Shown here in pieces: positions 1 through 8,639 of a DNA stretch of 64,000 bases. Origin of the DNA: Terriglobus roseus. GTDB lineage: Bacteria; Acidobacteriota; Terriglobia; Terriglobales; Acidobacteriaceae. Below the pieces are notes generated by a model. It saw only the letters and a program-made list of their open reading frames with translations. It did no database searches and was not told where the DNA came from. A program made the position numbers and the translations under genes. Location: positions 992,001 to 1,056,000 of the forward strand of contig NZ_LT629690.1 in assembly GCF_900102185.1 (NCBI RefSeq), given 5' to 3'. The first letter of the stretch is position 1; each line of letters starts with the position of its first letter.

Positions 1-492
1 GATAGGCAATTCCTCACGAAAATGATCGTGCACCACATCTCTGAATGTCTTGGGCAACTGGCGCATCGCAGTCCGGAGACGTTCCTTTTCTGAAGCATCC
101 ACACACAATCTTTCTGGCGTTGCACTCGGATCGGCAACTGTAAGCGAGCTGGACCCTTCCGGTCCCATGAGCTCGTCGAGGGAAGACACTGGCCGCGCCT
201 TCTTCTGACGAAGGTGCATCAGGGACTGGTTGATCACGATCCTCGTAAGCCACGTAGAGAAGGCGGCAGTTCCTTCGAAGGTGTCGATTTTGATATACGC
301 GCGAATCGACGCTTCCTGCACAGCGTCCTCAGCGTCGTCAATGTTCTTCAGAATTCCGAAGGCCGTCCGTCTCATAAGCCGGATATATCGCCGGAGAAGT
401 TCGTCGAATGCGGTTCTGTCACCGGAACGCACCAGTTGAACGAGCGTCTCGGAGCTTGTCTCGCCGTAGGTGTGACTGTCTTGTCCAAACAC
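1..492 (-). CDS. ECF-type RNA polymerase sigma factor (3' end outside window)
   Basis: Reading the minus strand from 492 gives 164 codons without a stop to the window edge. Region 2 is clear: FDELLRRYIRLMRRTAFGIL, then DAEDAVQEASIRAYIKIDTF and FSTWLTRIVINQSLMHLR. A linker and the start of region 4 (LRTAMRQLPKTFRDVV) follow. This is the layout of extracytoplasmic-function sigma factors, which direct core polymerase to stress or envelope promoters. The start is GTG at 492-490, chosen because AGGAGG lies six bases upstream; no ATG fits. The usual anti-sigma partner would lie downstream, outside the window. The target genes are unknown. Confidence 0.88.
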   Translation of the reverse strand, partial: MFGQDSHTYGETSSETLVQLVRSGDRTAFDELLRRYIRLMRRTAFGILKNIDDAEDAVQEASIRAYIKIDTFEGTAAFSTWLTRIVINQSLMHLRQKKARPVSSLDELMGPEGSSSLTVADPSATPERLCVDASEKERLRTAMRQLPKTFRDVVHDHFREELPI

Positions 493-1224
493 TTGGAACC
501 TCCTGGATGCACACTGAGGATGTCATCGGATGAGCCAGCGTTTTAGCCTCATTTGGGTGGTTCTGAAATGCCTTCTTCGGCGGATATCTATATTCACCGG
601 GGAAGACGTGACCACAGTCGACACAACACGGCGATATTTGGGGAGGGACGCGTCGAGACCCCCTCACGGGATGTAAAAAGATATATCGCAATGCTTGGGG
701 GCGCCTAACAACTTCGAAAGGAAGACTTTCGTATGTACAGGACGGTTTCGCAGAGGTAGCAGCCGAATATTTCCAGGTTTGCTGGGGCATTATCACAGAG
801 TCCAAAACGGGACTCCCAGACGTCATCTGTGAACACTTCTGGTCACTGGCCAGGAACCATTCGTCACGTGTATGTATACCAAGTTCGGACTTTTCGAGAC
901 GAGGAATCCATGAACAAAAATATTTGGATTTAATTCGGATTAAGTATCTAAGAATGAGAGCTATAAGCGCAATTACTTCAAGTTTTGCATCGATTGCGAT
1001 CGTCTCACTAAAACTGTTTAGTTAACAGTCATCCTCATATGGAAGGTTTTGTTTTTGTAACACAAAAGTTTTCCCTATTTGACCGCAGGTAACCGCCTGT
1101 AGAATAAGGATTAAATCGCTAGTAGACTTCGGAAGACATCCTTCAGGTGAACTGTGTCATCGATCAGGGTGGAGTAGACGGAGCAAAAAACTGGTTTTAC
1201 ATCACCCACCCTCTAAGGGGTTCT
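493..1224. other. Long non-coding gap between divergent genes
   Basis: About 730 bases separate the sigma factor from the sugar transferase. Short frames here have no ribosome-binding site or recognisable protein. Bases 900-1110 are distinctly AT-richer than the flanks and probably hold the promoter of the sugar transferase, but I could not pick convincing -35/-10 boxes. If the transferase starts at the GTG at 1147, the gap is 654 bases. Confidence 0.5.
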
Positions 1225-2001
1225 ATGCTTCAACGTAGTGCATCGCTTAAGAACACAGCCTATCGAAATATGCGTGGACTCGCTCTCAGCACTGATACTC
1301 GCTCGAATGAATCCTTTGAATCCTTCGGGTACGACCATGTAGTTCCGTTAGACCTCATTCGTTCTGCGAATGCCAAAACTTCATCTTTCACGTACAGGGT
1401 CGTTAAGCGGTCTGTTGATTTGCTTGGCTGTCTCCTACTTCTTCCGGTAGTTCTTCCCGTGTTTCTGGCTGTAGCTCTCTTAGTCCGATTGAGCTCACCA
1501 GGTCCTGTTTTTTATCGTGAGATCAGGCGCGGTAGAAATGGGCGCGAGTTTGAAATTCTCAAATTTCGTTCGATGCACACCAAAGAACATCTTCGGGAAG
1601 TGCTTTCTTATAACGAATGCGAGATGACGCAGATGAAGCGCCGGCAGGAAGAGAAGCACATTGAGGATCCGCGTGTCACATCTATTGGCCGGTATCTTCG
1701 CAAATTCAGTCTCGATGAGGTGCCGCAGATCATTAATGTGCTGCGAGGTGAGATGTCGTTTGTAGGCCCCCGTCCGGTGGTATCGGCTGAGCTTGAGCGT
1801 TACGGCGTAAACGCTCATTTCTACAAGCTGCTGGTTCCTGGAATTACTGGTCTCTGGCAGGTTTCGGGGCGAAATGATGTGAGTTACGAGCAGCGAGTGC
1901 AGTTCGATGTGCAGTACTGCAGCGAGTGGAGCGCCTTGCTCGATATGTCGATCTTTCTTCGTACGATTCCGGCTGTTCTCAAGGGGAAGGGCGCTTACTA
2001 A
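1225..2001 (+). CDS. Undecaprenyl-phosphate sugar-1-phosphate transferase (WcaJ/WbaP-type, C-terminal catalytic domain)
   Basis: A 258-residue bacterial sugar transferase. It would transfer a sugar-1-phosphate from a nucleotide sugar to undecaprenyl phosphate at the inner membrane, starting exopolysaccharide or O-antigen synthesis. One hydrophobic segment ([20 protein letters not shown]) precedes the family signatures [43 protein letters not shown] and [17 protein letters not shown]. It lacks the large N-terminal multi-membrane domain of WcaJ, so it resembles the short PglC/WbaP C-terminal form. ATG 1225 is preferred because AAGGGG lies just upstream; an in-frame GTG at 1147 would add 26 residues. 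A terminator follows. No other glycosyltransferase is adjacent. Confidence 0.87.
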   Translation: MLQRSASLKNTAYRNMRGLALSTDTRSNESFESFGYDHVVPLDLIRSANAKTSSFTYRVVKRSVDLLGCLLLLPVVLPVFLAVALLVRLSSPGPVFYREIRRGRNGREFEILKFRSMHTKEHLREVLSYNECEMTQMKRRQEEKHIEDPRVTSIGRYLRKFSLDEVPQIINVLRGEMSFVGPRPVVSAELERYGVNAHFYKLLVPGITGLWQVSGRNDVSYEQRVQFDVQYCSEWSALLDMSIFLRTIPAVLKGKGAY

Positions 2002-2075
2002 CGCTCAGAAGGCTGTCAACAGTCTGCTAGTGGCATAACCTTCATGTCATGTGCGGATACTGCTTGTGATCTATT

Positions 2076-2112
2076 TGAAAGGCCGGGCAAACGCCCGGCC
2101 TTTCCTGTTTGC
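2076..2112 (+). terminator. Rho-independent terminator, probably bidirectional
   Basis: AAAGGCCGGGC, a four-base AAAC loop, then GCCCGGCCTTT, an 11-bp perfect stem. It lies between the sugar transferase and the convergent receptor gene and is symmetrical enough to act on both strands. Confidence 0.85.
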
Positions 2113-2162
2113 ACTCGACCGTAGCGAGTGAAAACTGCTACTGGCGCTTCGTCTTCGGGAGT

Positions 2163-5100
2163 CTAGAAAAGGATCTTTGCTCCCAACTGCACAATGCGCG
2201 CAGATAAGGCGGAGGTGATTGTGCCAAAAGTCGCGCTGGTATTGGTGCCTCCTTCCGCAGTGGGGTTGCTTGGATCAGCGGCGGGGCCAGCAACGAACGT
2301 TGTGTTTGGCTGGCCAAGCTGCGTGTGATTGAGAACGTTATAGGCTTCAATTCGAAACTCAAGACGCGCGCCGTGCGTGATGGGCGTTGTCTTGAAGATG
2401 GACATATCGAAGTTCGTCTGCGACGGTCCACGTGCATGTGAGTACGCACGAGGCGTATTGCCGAACGTATAGTCCGCAGGATTGACGAATGCAGCCGTGT
2501 TGAACCATTTGGAGGTGGTGGGATGATCCATCTTTACCTTCGCTCCCGGAAGCAGATTGGGACGCGTTGCAATACCTTGGTTGTTGGCTCCCGAGATCAC
2601 CAACGGTCGTCCGCCTTCAAAGGTGAAGATGGTGTTGAACTGCCATCCGCCCACAAGGTAGTTGAGTGGCCCACCGCTGGACAGAAATTTCTTTCCTTTG
2701 CCAAATGGAAGATCGTACAAGCCTGAGACGGTTACCCGATGTGTGACGTCTTGCACGTCCACGCTGTAGTCGCCAGATGGATCGCGCCAGTTCTGTGGAC
2801 CGTTCACGGAGTTGGTGCCTGCGCCCGGTGAGTTCAACAGGAGATCGAAGATGGGAACATCCATCAGCTTGCCGTATGTGTACGAACCAATGATCTGTAG
2901 ACCGTTCGTAGCACGACGTGTGGCGGTCACATACAGAAAGTTGCCATTGTAGGACTGCGTGCGTGCATAGCTCTGATAGACGCCGCTGTAATACGGGAAA
3001 GGCTTGAGCAGATTTGCGCGCGTAATTGTGGATGCACCGAGCGATCCCGGCACCATGCCAGCATATGGATTCGAGACACTGGTGTTCAGATAGCTGGTTC
3101 CAAGGCTGAAATACTTCGGGTCGAGCGTGTTTTGATTAATGGTGTAGCTATAGGGGAAGTGGCGTCCTGCATTGCCCAGGTAGGTTGCTTCCAGAACGGT
3201 GTCGAAGGGAAGCTCACGGGATACCGACAGCGTGTACTGCTGCGATGAAGGATCTTTCGCTGCAGGCTGCACCACGTAAACGGCGTTACCTAAAAACGCT
3301 GTCTGGCCGCCCGCCGCGCCTAGTACTTGGTTAGGTGCGTAGGGCAGGCCGCCAGAAAGTTGAAACGCAGGGCCCGCCTTCGTGGCCGCGCTGTAGGACG
3401 TGGCCTGGCTGGCGAACCCATTGATATTACCAGCTGCTTCTGTGTAGTCCAGGCCCGCGTTCGGAGTGTAGTAAATGGCCGCACCACCGCGCAGCACTGT
3501 TTTGTTATCGTTCGTCAGCAGCAGGACGAAACCAAGACGTGGCCCCCAATCATTGAAGTTTTCATTCGCGAAGTTGGTGCCATAACCATGGCCTGCGTAC
3601 TCTACCAATCCCATAAGCGCCGAGTTGGAACCGTTGGGTTTTGTGATATCGACATTGCTCAGGCCGTTCTTTTTTTCCTTTGCCTGTGGTCCGAAGTCAT
3701 ACCGAAGGCCGGCGTTGATGGTGAGTCTACGCCCCGCCTTCCAGTCATCCTGTACATAGCCTGCATAGTTGATTTTGCGCATCGCGATGCCTGCGGCCGA
3801 ATTGTCTGAAGCGGTGGCTACAGCGCCTGCGAGAAAGCTGGCGAAGGCGCTTCCGGTTCCTGTAGTTGTGGTGGTGTTATTTCCAGCCGCAGTTTGTGTA
3901 GCGCTAAAGCTGAAAGAGTCTCCACCGTTCAACTGATAGTTGAATGCCTCTGTCCAACGGAAGCTAGCGCCCAGGTGGAACACGTGATTGCCGCGAATCA
4001 GCGTAACGTCATCCACCAAATCCAGTCCCGTATTTGTTCTAAAGCCATACGTGGTATTGAATGTTGCCAGGCCATTGCTCATTACAGGGCCAATCAACGG
4101 AGTGGGATCGGGCAGACCAATCTTGTTTGAGATGTTCTGCCCTGCTGTTGCGGATTGAAAGGGAAATCCATTGCGGATAATGCCGATCCGCGCTTCATTG
4201 ATCAGATTTGAAGAAAAGACATGTGTCTCTGTCAGCAACGCATTCTGTGTCTGTGATTCGTCATTGCGATTGAAGTAGGCGCTGTAACCGCCGGGATTGT
4301 TGCCCGTGTTGTCATAGAGAGCATATCGAGCCACGATGTTGTCTCTATCGCTCATCTGGTAATCAAGACGACCCAGGATCAGTTTCTCTGTGCTCACGCC
4401 CTGCGGCCGGTTGATGTAGTTATTCGCATGCGTGCAGGGATCGTAGGTGCCGCTGGTATTGTTTGCCTGCGGGTAAAACATCTTTGAGAATGCAACAGCC
4501 ACGGGGTCAAGATTTGTGATCTTGTTGCCGGGATACTGAGTGCGTGATCCTGTCGTGGTTGCTGTGCTCGGATTGTAGATCGGTACTGTTGTGCAGGCGC
4601 CGCTTGAGTTGCGCACTCCCAGATCGCTAAAGTCTCCGTTGTATTCCTGCGCTGTGGGCACTGTGGTGTACGCGGGCGTTTCGCTGATGTAGTGATAAGC
4701 TTCAAGGTTTGTGAAGAAGAAAAGTTTCTGTTTGATGATGGGCCCACCAACGGTGCCACCGTAATTATTGAAACGAACCTTTGGTTTCCCGAACGGCGAA
4801 CGGGGAAATGCAATGTTTGCATCGAGCGCGTCGTTGCGAAAGAACTCATACAAGCTGCCATGAAACTGGTTACCACCGGAACGTGTCACAACGTTGATAA
4901 CGCCGCCGGACGTGTAGCCAAACTGAGCGGGGATAACGCCAGTCATAATGCGGAATTCCTGAATGGCATCGGACTTAACATTCACACCAATCTCGCTGGT
5001 GTGTGAGTTGACGTTGTTGATGCCGTCCAACAGATTGCTGTTCTGTCCCGTTACACCGCCAGAAATACGAATTGCGGAGACTGATGTTCCACGGTTTGCA

Positions 5101-5633
5101 AATCCTTCACTCACTGCACCGAGATTCGATACGACGCCGGGTACCAGCGTGGCCAATGCAAGGGCACTGCGTCCGTTCACTGGCAACTGTTGCGACGCAC
5201 GGCTGTCGATCGTATTGCCGATGGTAGCGTCGGTTGTATTCAATGCGGGAGGCAATGCGGAGACGGTAACGGTTTCAGTGGCTGCGCCAACCGCCAACGC
5301 TGCATCCTGCGTAACGTGCGCTGCGGCATCCAGAACAATGTCACCGCTTACAAGTGTGGAGAAGCCATCTTTGGAAACTTCTACCTTGTAGTGCCCGGCC
5401 TCCAGTGGACTTGAGGTGTAAGAGCCGTTATCGCTTGTGATCAGCTCCTGCCCGATACCAGTGCTCTGGTTCGTGATGTGAACTTTCGCTCCAGCAATAC
5501 GCGATCCGGCGGAGTCGGTGACCGTACCGGCAATGGTGCCGCGCACCAGCTGTGCGCCTGCCGTATACAACATACTTACTGCGGCCAGCGCCAGAAGTGA
5601 CAGTGCGGTCTTGTGTGACCTGAAATTGTTCAT
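2163..5633 (-). CDS. Oar-type TonB-dependent outer-membrane receptor with N-terminal carboxypeptidase-regulatory-like domain
   Basis: A 1156-residue outer-membrane protein of the Oar/acidobacterial receptor family. The signal peptide ends near AGAQ (about residue 28). A beta-sandwich follows (GTIAGTVTDSAGSRIAGAKV, about 32-120), then a plug-like segment (QLPVNGRSALALATLVPGV; GGVINVVTRSGGNQFHGSLYEFFRND), then a long beta-barrel ending in aromatic-rich strands and LGAKILF. The start has a good site (AAGGAG). It lies 69 bases downstream of the pyruvyl-transferase-like gene on the same strand and probably shares its transcript. Such proteins are presumed to import large ligands, often glycans; the substrate cannot be read from sequence. 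Confidence 0.93.
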   Translation of the reverse strand: MNNFRSHKTALSLLALAAVSMLYTAGAQLVRGTIAGTVTDSAGSRIAGAKVHITNQSTGIGQELITSDNGSYTSSPLEAGHYKVEVSKDGFSTLVSGDIVLDAAAHVTQDAALAVGAATETVTVSALPPALNTTDATIGNTIDSRASQQLPVNGRSALALATLVPGVVSNLGAVSEGFANRGTSVSAIRISGGVTGQNSNLLDGINNVNSHTSEIGVNVKSDAIQEFRIMTGVIPAQFGYTSGGVINVVTRSGGNQFHGSLYEFFRNDALDANIAFPRSPFGKPKVRFNNYGGTVGGPIIKQKLFFFTNLEAYHYISETPAYTTVPTAQEYNGDFSDLGVRNSSGACTTVPIYNPSTATTTGSRTQYPGNKITNLDPVAVAFSKMFYPQANNTSGTYDPCTHANNYINRPQGVSTEKLILGRLDYQMSDRDNIVARYALYDNTGNNPGGYSAYFNRNDESQTQNALLTETHVFSSNLINEARIGIIRNGFPFQSATAGQNISNKIGLPDPTPLIGPVMSNGLATFNTTYGFRTNTGLDLVDDVTLIRGNHVFHLGASFRWTEAFNYQLNGGDSFSFSATQTAAGNNTTTTTGTGSAFASFLAGAVATASDNSAAGIAMRKINYAGYVQDDWKAGRRLTINAGLRYDFGPQAKEKKNGLSNVDITKPNGSNSALMGLVEYAGHGYGTNFANENFNDWGPRLGFVLLLTNDNKTVLRGGAAIYYTPNAGLDYTEAAGNINGFASQATSYSAATKAGPAFQLSGGLPYAPNQVLGAAGGQTAFLGNAVYVVQPAAKDPSSQQYTLSVSRELPFDTVLEATYLGNAGRHFPYSYTINQNTLDPKYFSLGTSYLNTSVSNPYAGMVPGSLGASTITRANLLKPFPYYSGVYQSYARTQSYNGNFLYVTATRRATNGLQIIGSYTYGKLMDVPIFDLLLNSPGAGTNSVNGPQNWRDPSGDYSVDVQDVTHRVTVSGLYDLPFGKGKKFLSSGGPLNYLVGGWQFNTIFTFEGGRPLVISGANNQGIATRPNLLPGAKVKMDHPTTSKWFNTAAFVNPADYTFGNTPRAYSHARGPSQTNFDMSIFKTTPITHGARLEFRIEAYNVLNHTQLGQPNTTFVAGPAADPSNPTAEGGTNTSATFGTITSALSARIVQLGAKILF

Positions 5634-5702
5634 TGCGTCTGTGCTCCTTCGCCCGTGTCTGCGGGCCCAATGTGTGTCTCGTCGTGCGTCCTCTTTCGGG
5701 CG

Positions 5703-7079
5703 CTACGAACGCTTTGGTGTACCGGCATCCATCGTCATCAGCGCACTCTGCAATGCCTTACCCATGACCGCTTGTTTTGCATGTACGGTGTCCATCACCG
5801 AGAGTGCCTTGTGGCGTGCGGCCGCCGGATTTCCAAGGATGCCCTGCAGCACGTGCCACAACTCGTCAGCATTTGTTTTGTCTGCTTCAAACTGCCAGGC
5901 ACCCGCGCCAAGATCGGGATACATCTGCCCCTTGCAGGTGTCTGTTGGCTGCCGGATGTAGAAAGCAGGTGTTCCTTGCACTAGCGCGATGATGGGCGAG
6001 TGGCATTCAAAACCGACGACAGCTGATGCCTGCGCATAAATAGCAGCGGCTTGGTCCGGCATCCAGAAAGTGTCGCGGAATACCAGCTTGTCCTTCAGCT
6101 CCGCAGGAAATCGATCAGCGATGTATTCCTTGCCCAGGGCAATCTGATAAGTCATCTCGGCGCACACCAGCACCTTATTTCCGGTAGCGCGGACGTAGCG
6201 GACGATAACGTCGAGAAGCATGTCCATATCGTGCTGAACATGTTCGGCATTGACCTTTGCTCTTGCTTCGTTCGGCGCTTGTCCGTTTTTCGGGTTGATG
6301 GTGTAGCGGAGTCGCGGTATGGCGCAGATAAACTTGTGCGACTGCAACCCGTGAGCTTTCATGTACGCATCACCGCGGGCGGTATCTTTCAAAGTCATGC
6401 CGAACTGCGTGTCCGGACCCATCTCCAACAGGGATGGGTGTACACCCTGTGCTTTCAGATATCCCAGCGATATGGTGTCGCGCGTGAACATAAAACTGCT
6501 CTGTTCGATCACGCGGCGAAAGTCCGGTGCGATAGATCCAGAAGGATACGCGAGGCTGGCAGCACGCGACTCAGCTAGCGTTCCACCCTCAAGCCACGGT
6601 CCGGGAATGCCCTGTGGGCTTGGGTCCGTGCTTACAGGAAACACGCCATAGGGTTTGCCAGTGCCTTTGCTCCAGGCCTCTACGTCGTGCCATGCCGGGA
6701 AACCCGATCCTGAACTGTGTAACAGGAAGCCAGCCTCTTGCCATGCTTCCGTCAGTTCCGGTGTGTCTGGTTTGCCATCGTGGACTGCGCCTTCCACGAT
6801 CCGCAGGGAAGGGAAGTTATGTCTCAGAAACTCGCCTGCTCCCAGATCCAGCCCTCCCCGGCTTGGCCACAGGATGATTGGGCGTCCCGGGCAATAGCGT
6901 TGCACAATCTCAATGGCGCCGGGCGTGTGGCCTATGTCGCCAATGTTTACAGCCTGCCATCCGCTGCGCAGTAGGAGAGGGCGCATTGCCGGTGTCTGTG
7001 CCATCAGGTTTGCAGCACGCATGCTAACGGCAATAGCAGCGGCAGTTTTCAAAAATTTTCTTCGTTGCATTCGGGGCAT
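5703..7079 (-). CDS. Tat-signal protein of the polysaccharide pyruvyl transferase family
   Basis: A 458-residue protein. The N-terminus is a twin-arginine signal (MQRRKFLKTAAAIAVSMRAA) ending near LMAQ. The body has the features of the polysaccharide pyruvyl transferase fold: GWQAVNIGDIGHTPGAI near the start, a two-domain GT-B-like layout, and PAFYIRQPTDTCKGQMYPDLG near the end. Classical members transfer pyruvate from PEP to glycans in the cytoplasm, so export would be odd; the protein may instead bind or modify glycan in the periplasm. The longest frame opens at 7271 and overlaps the divergent gene. I chose ATG 7079 (or 7070) because GAGG lies just upstream and the Tat motif then sits at the terminus. 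Confidence 0.78.
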   Translation of the reverse strand: MPRMQRRKFLKTAAAIAVSMRAANLMAQTPAMRPLLLRSGWQAVNIGDIGHTPGAIEIVQRYCPGRPIILWPSRGGLDLGAGEFLRHNFPSLRIVEGAVHDGKPDTPELTEAWQEAGFLLHSSGSGFPAWHDVEAWSKGTGKPYGVFPVSTDPSPQGIPGPWLEGGTLAESRAASLAYPSGSIAPDFRRVIEQSSFMFTRDTISLGYLKAQGVHPSLLEMGPDTQFGMTLKDTARGDAYMKAHGLQSHKFICAIPRLRYTINPKNGQAPNEARAKVNAEHVQHDMDMLLDVIVRYVRATGNKVLVCAEMTYQIALGKEYIADRFPAELKDKLVFRDTFWMPDQAAAIYAQASAVVGFECHSPIIALVQGTPAFYIRQPTDTCKGQMYPDLGAGAWQFEADKTNADELWHVLQGILGNPAAARHKALSVMDTVHAKQAVMGKALQSALMTMDAGTPKRS

Positions 7080-7226
7080 GTCCTCGTTCGTTTCCGCACT
7101 TGCTGGCTGGAATGAGAGACAGTCTTCCGGTGTGCGGCTTGCATGAACAAGACAATTAACCGTATAAAGTTGTCCGTTCACGTGAACGATTCGCATTTGG
7201 CGCGGAAAATTGGCGGTTTTAGGAAA

Positions 7227-8570
7227 ATGCAGACAGAAGCCACAGGCATTGAGGAGGAAGCCGCACGCCACCTAGTGGACGATGCCAGGTGGCAACTGGT
7301 GCAGCGGATCGTGCGCAGCCGCACCATGCGGCGTGCTGCGCATTTGCAGAAGATTCTGCTCTTCGTTACCGAAACTAGTCTCGTGGACCCGCATTGCGTC
7401 ATCCGCGAGCAGGACATTGCCCAGCGCGTATTAGGTCGCAAGGATGACTTCGATCCTGCGTACGACACCATCGTCCGTGTCCAGATGGGACATCTTCGGC
7501 AGAAGTTGCAAAGCTACTTTGACGATGAGGGAGTTTCCGAGCCTCTGCGCCTGACACTGCCGCGTGGAAGTTACCGGACGATCTTCGAAGAGACGCTATC
7601 CGTTCCCGTCGCCAAGCAAGAAGAGGTGCAAGTCGCTCCTTCGAGTGCGCCTCCACTTGCGGAATCTGCACTGGCAGAAGTGCCTCCCACAAACGCTGAG
7701 CGCCATCGTTTCTCATGGCGTTGGGCCACCGTTGTCGCACTTGTGTTGTACGTCGTCGTTGCTTCTTTATTCTGGTGGCGGTCACGACGAGCCATCACGA
7801 CAACAGATTCCTCGATTGTGGGCAGGATGTTTCCTTACTTAGCGAAGGGAAGCAAAGTATCGGTCGTCCTACCAGACACGTCACTGCTTCTAATTCAGAA
7901 GACTTTCTATACGGAAATTCCGGTCGAAACCTACACTCAGAGCACCAGTCGGACCGATCTTGCGTTGCAAGCCAAAGATGAGCAATTCCGTCAGCTTCTT
8001 ACGCTTTTGGGGCGCGTCCGCACCACAACTTTGGATGAAGCTTCAGTAGGAACGGACTTTCTGCAAGCCTTGACGCGCGCTGGCTTGCAGGCAGAACTGC
8101 GTTACCCTCGCGATCTCCGTATCCGCGACTTTGGTCAGGGAAGCTATATCCTCATCGGAAACCAGCGCAGTGATCCGTGGGTTTCGCTCTTTGCCAGCAG
8201 AAGCAACTTTCAGTACACAGGTAGGCCAGTCGGGAAAAGTTATGTGTTCCACAATGTCAGCCCTGTAAAAGGTGAGCAGGAAGACTACGCTCCCATAGAA
8301 GGAGAGGTAGAGAGCACCAACTATGCCGACGTAACGCTGACCCCGAACTTCACCGATAGTGGTTATGTGTTGACGATCGTTGGTTCGGATGTTCCTGCGA
8401 ACGAAGCTGCGGCACGTTTTCTTATGGGCGATGAACTGCCTCAGGAGCTGCAAGTGATCCTAAAGAAGCAGAGCCTTCGTAGCTTTGAACTGTTGTTGCG
8501 TGGCCACCATCTCCACGGAGAATCCAACGACAAATTGGCTATCGTCGCGTACCGTGTCACCAATCGCTAG
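7227..8570 (+). CDS. ToxR/CadC-like membrane-anchored winged-helix regulator (unnamed family)
   Basis: A 447-residue protein. Residues 15-120 look like a winged helix: REQDIAQRVLGRKDDFDPAY, then IVRVQMGHLRQKLQSYF and LTLPRGSYRTIF, which parallel the recognition helix and wing of OmpR/CadC-type domains. A Pro/Ala-rich linker leads to one membrane helix (about 165-184, WATVVALVLYVVVASLFWW). Some 260 residues follow on the far side, including GSYILIGNQRSDPWVSLF. The layout suggests a one-component sensor binding DNA from the membrane. ATG 7227 has AGGA upstream; the ATG at 7143 has no site and would overlap the divergent frame. It is divergent from the Tat protein and receptor, likely targets. 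Confidence 0.68.
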   Translation: MQTEATGIEEEAARHLVDDARWQLVQRIVRSRTMRRAAHLQKILLFVTETSLVDPHCVIREQDIAQRVLGRKDDFDPAYDTIVRVQMGHLRQKLQSYFDDEGVSEPLRLTLPRGSYRTIFEETLSVPVAKQEEVQVAPSSAPPLAESALAEVPPTNAERHRFSWRWATVVALVLYVVVASLFWWRSRRAITTTDSSIVGRMFPYLAKGSKVSVVLPDTSLLLIQKTFYTEIPVETYTQSTSRTDLALQAKDEQFRQLLTLLGRVRTTTLDEASVGTDFLQALTRAGLQAELRYPRDLRIRDFGQGSYILIGNQRSDPWVSLFASRSNFQYTGRPVGKSYVFHNVSPVKGEQEDYAPIEGEVESTNYADVTLTPNFTDSGYVLTIVGSDVPANEAAARFLMGDELPQELQVILKKQSLRSFELLLRGHHLHGESNDKLAIVAYRVTNR

Positions 8571-8587
8571 CTTGATCGCTTAGAACG

Positions 8588-8630
8588 ACACCTCACGAAA
8601 GTCGAAACCAGATCAGCTTGCGTGAGGTGT
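8588..8630. repeat. 10-bp inverted repeat between convergent genes
   Basis: ACACCTCACG (8588-8597) and CGTGAGGTGT (8621-8630) pair perfectly around a 23-base loop. No T-run follows on either strand, so it may be a factor-assisted terminator for the two convergent genes, or an RNA-processing hairpin. Confidence 0.6.
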
Positions 8631-8639
8631 GCTGAAAGC

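Noticed and set aside
419-826. 135-codon frame on the minus strand before the sigma factor
   Set aside because: Overlaps the sigma factor start in another frame, no ribosome-binding site, no recognisable motif.
8588-8630. Classical rho-independent terminator
   Set aside because: The stem is good but the loop is long and no T-run follows on either strand, so I list it as an inverted repeat.
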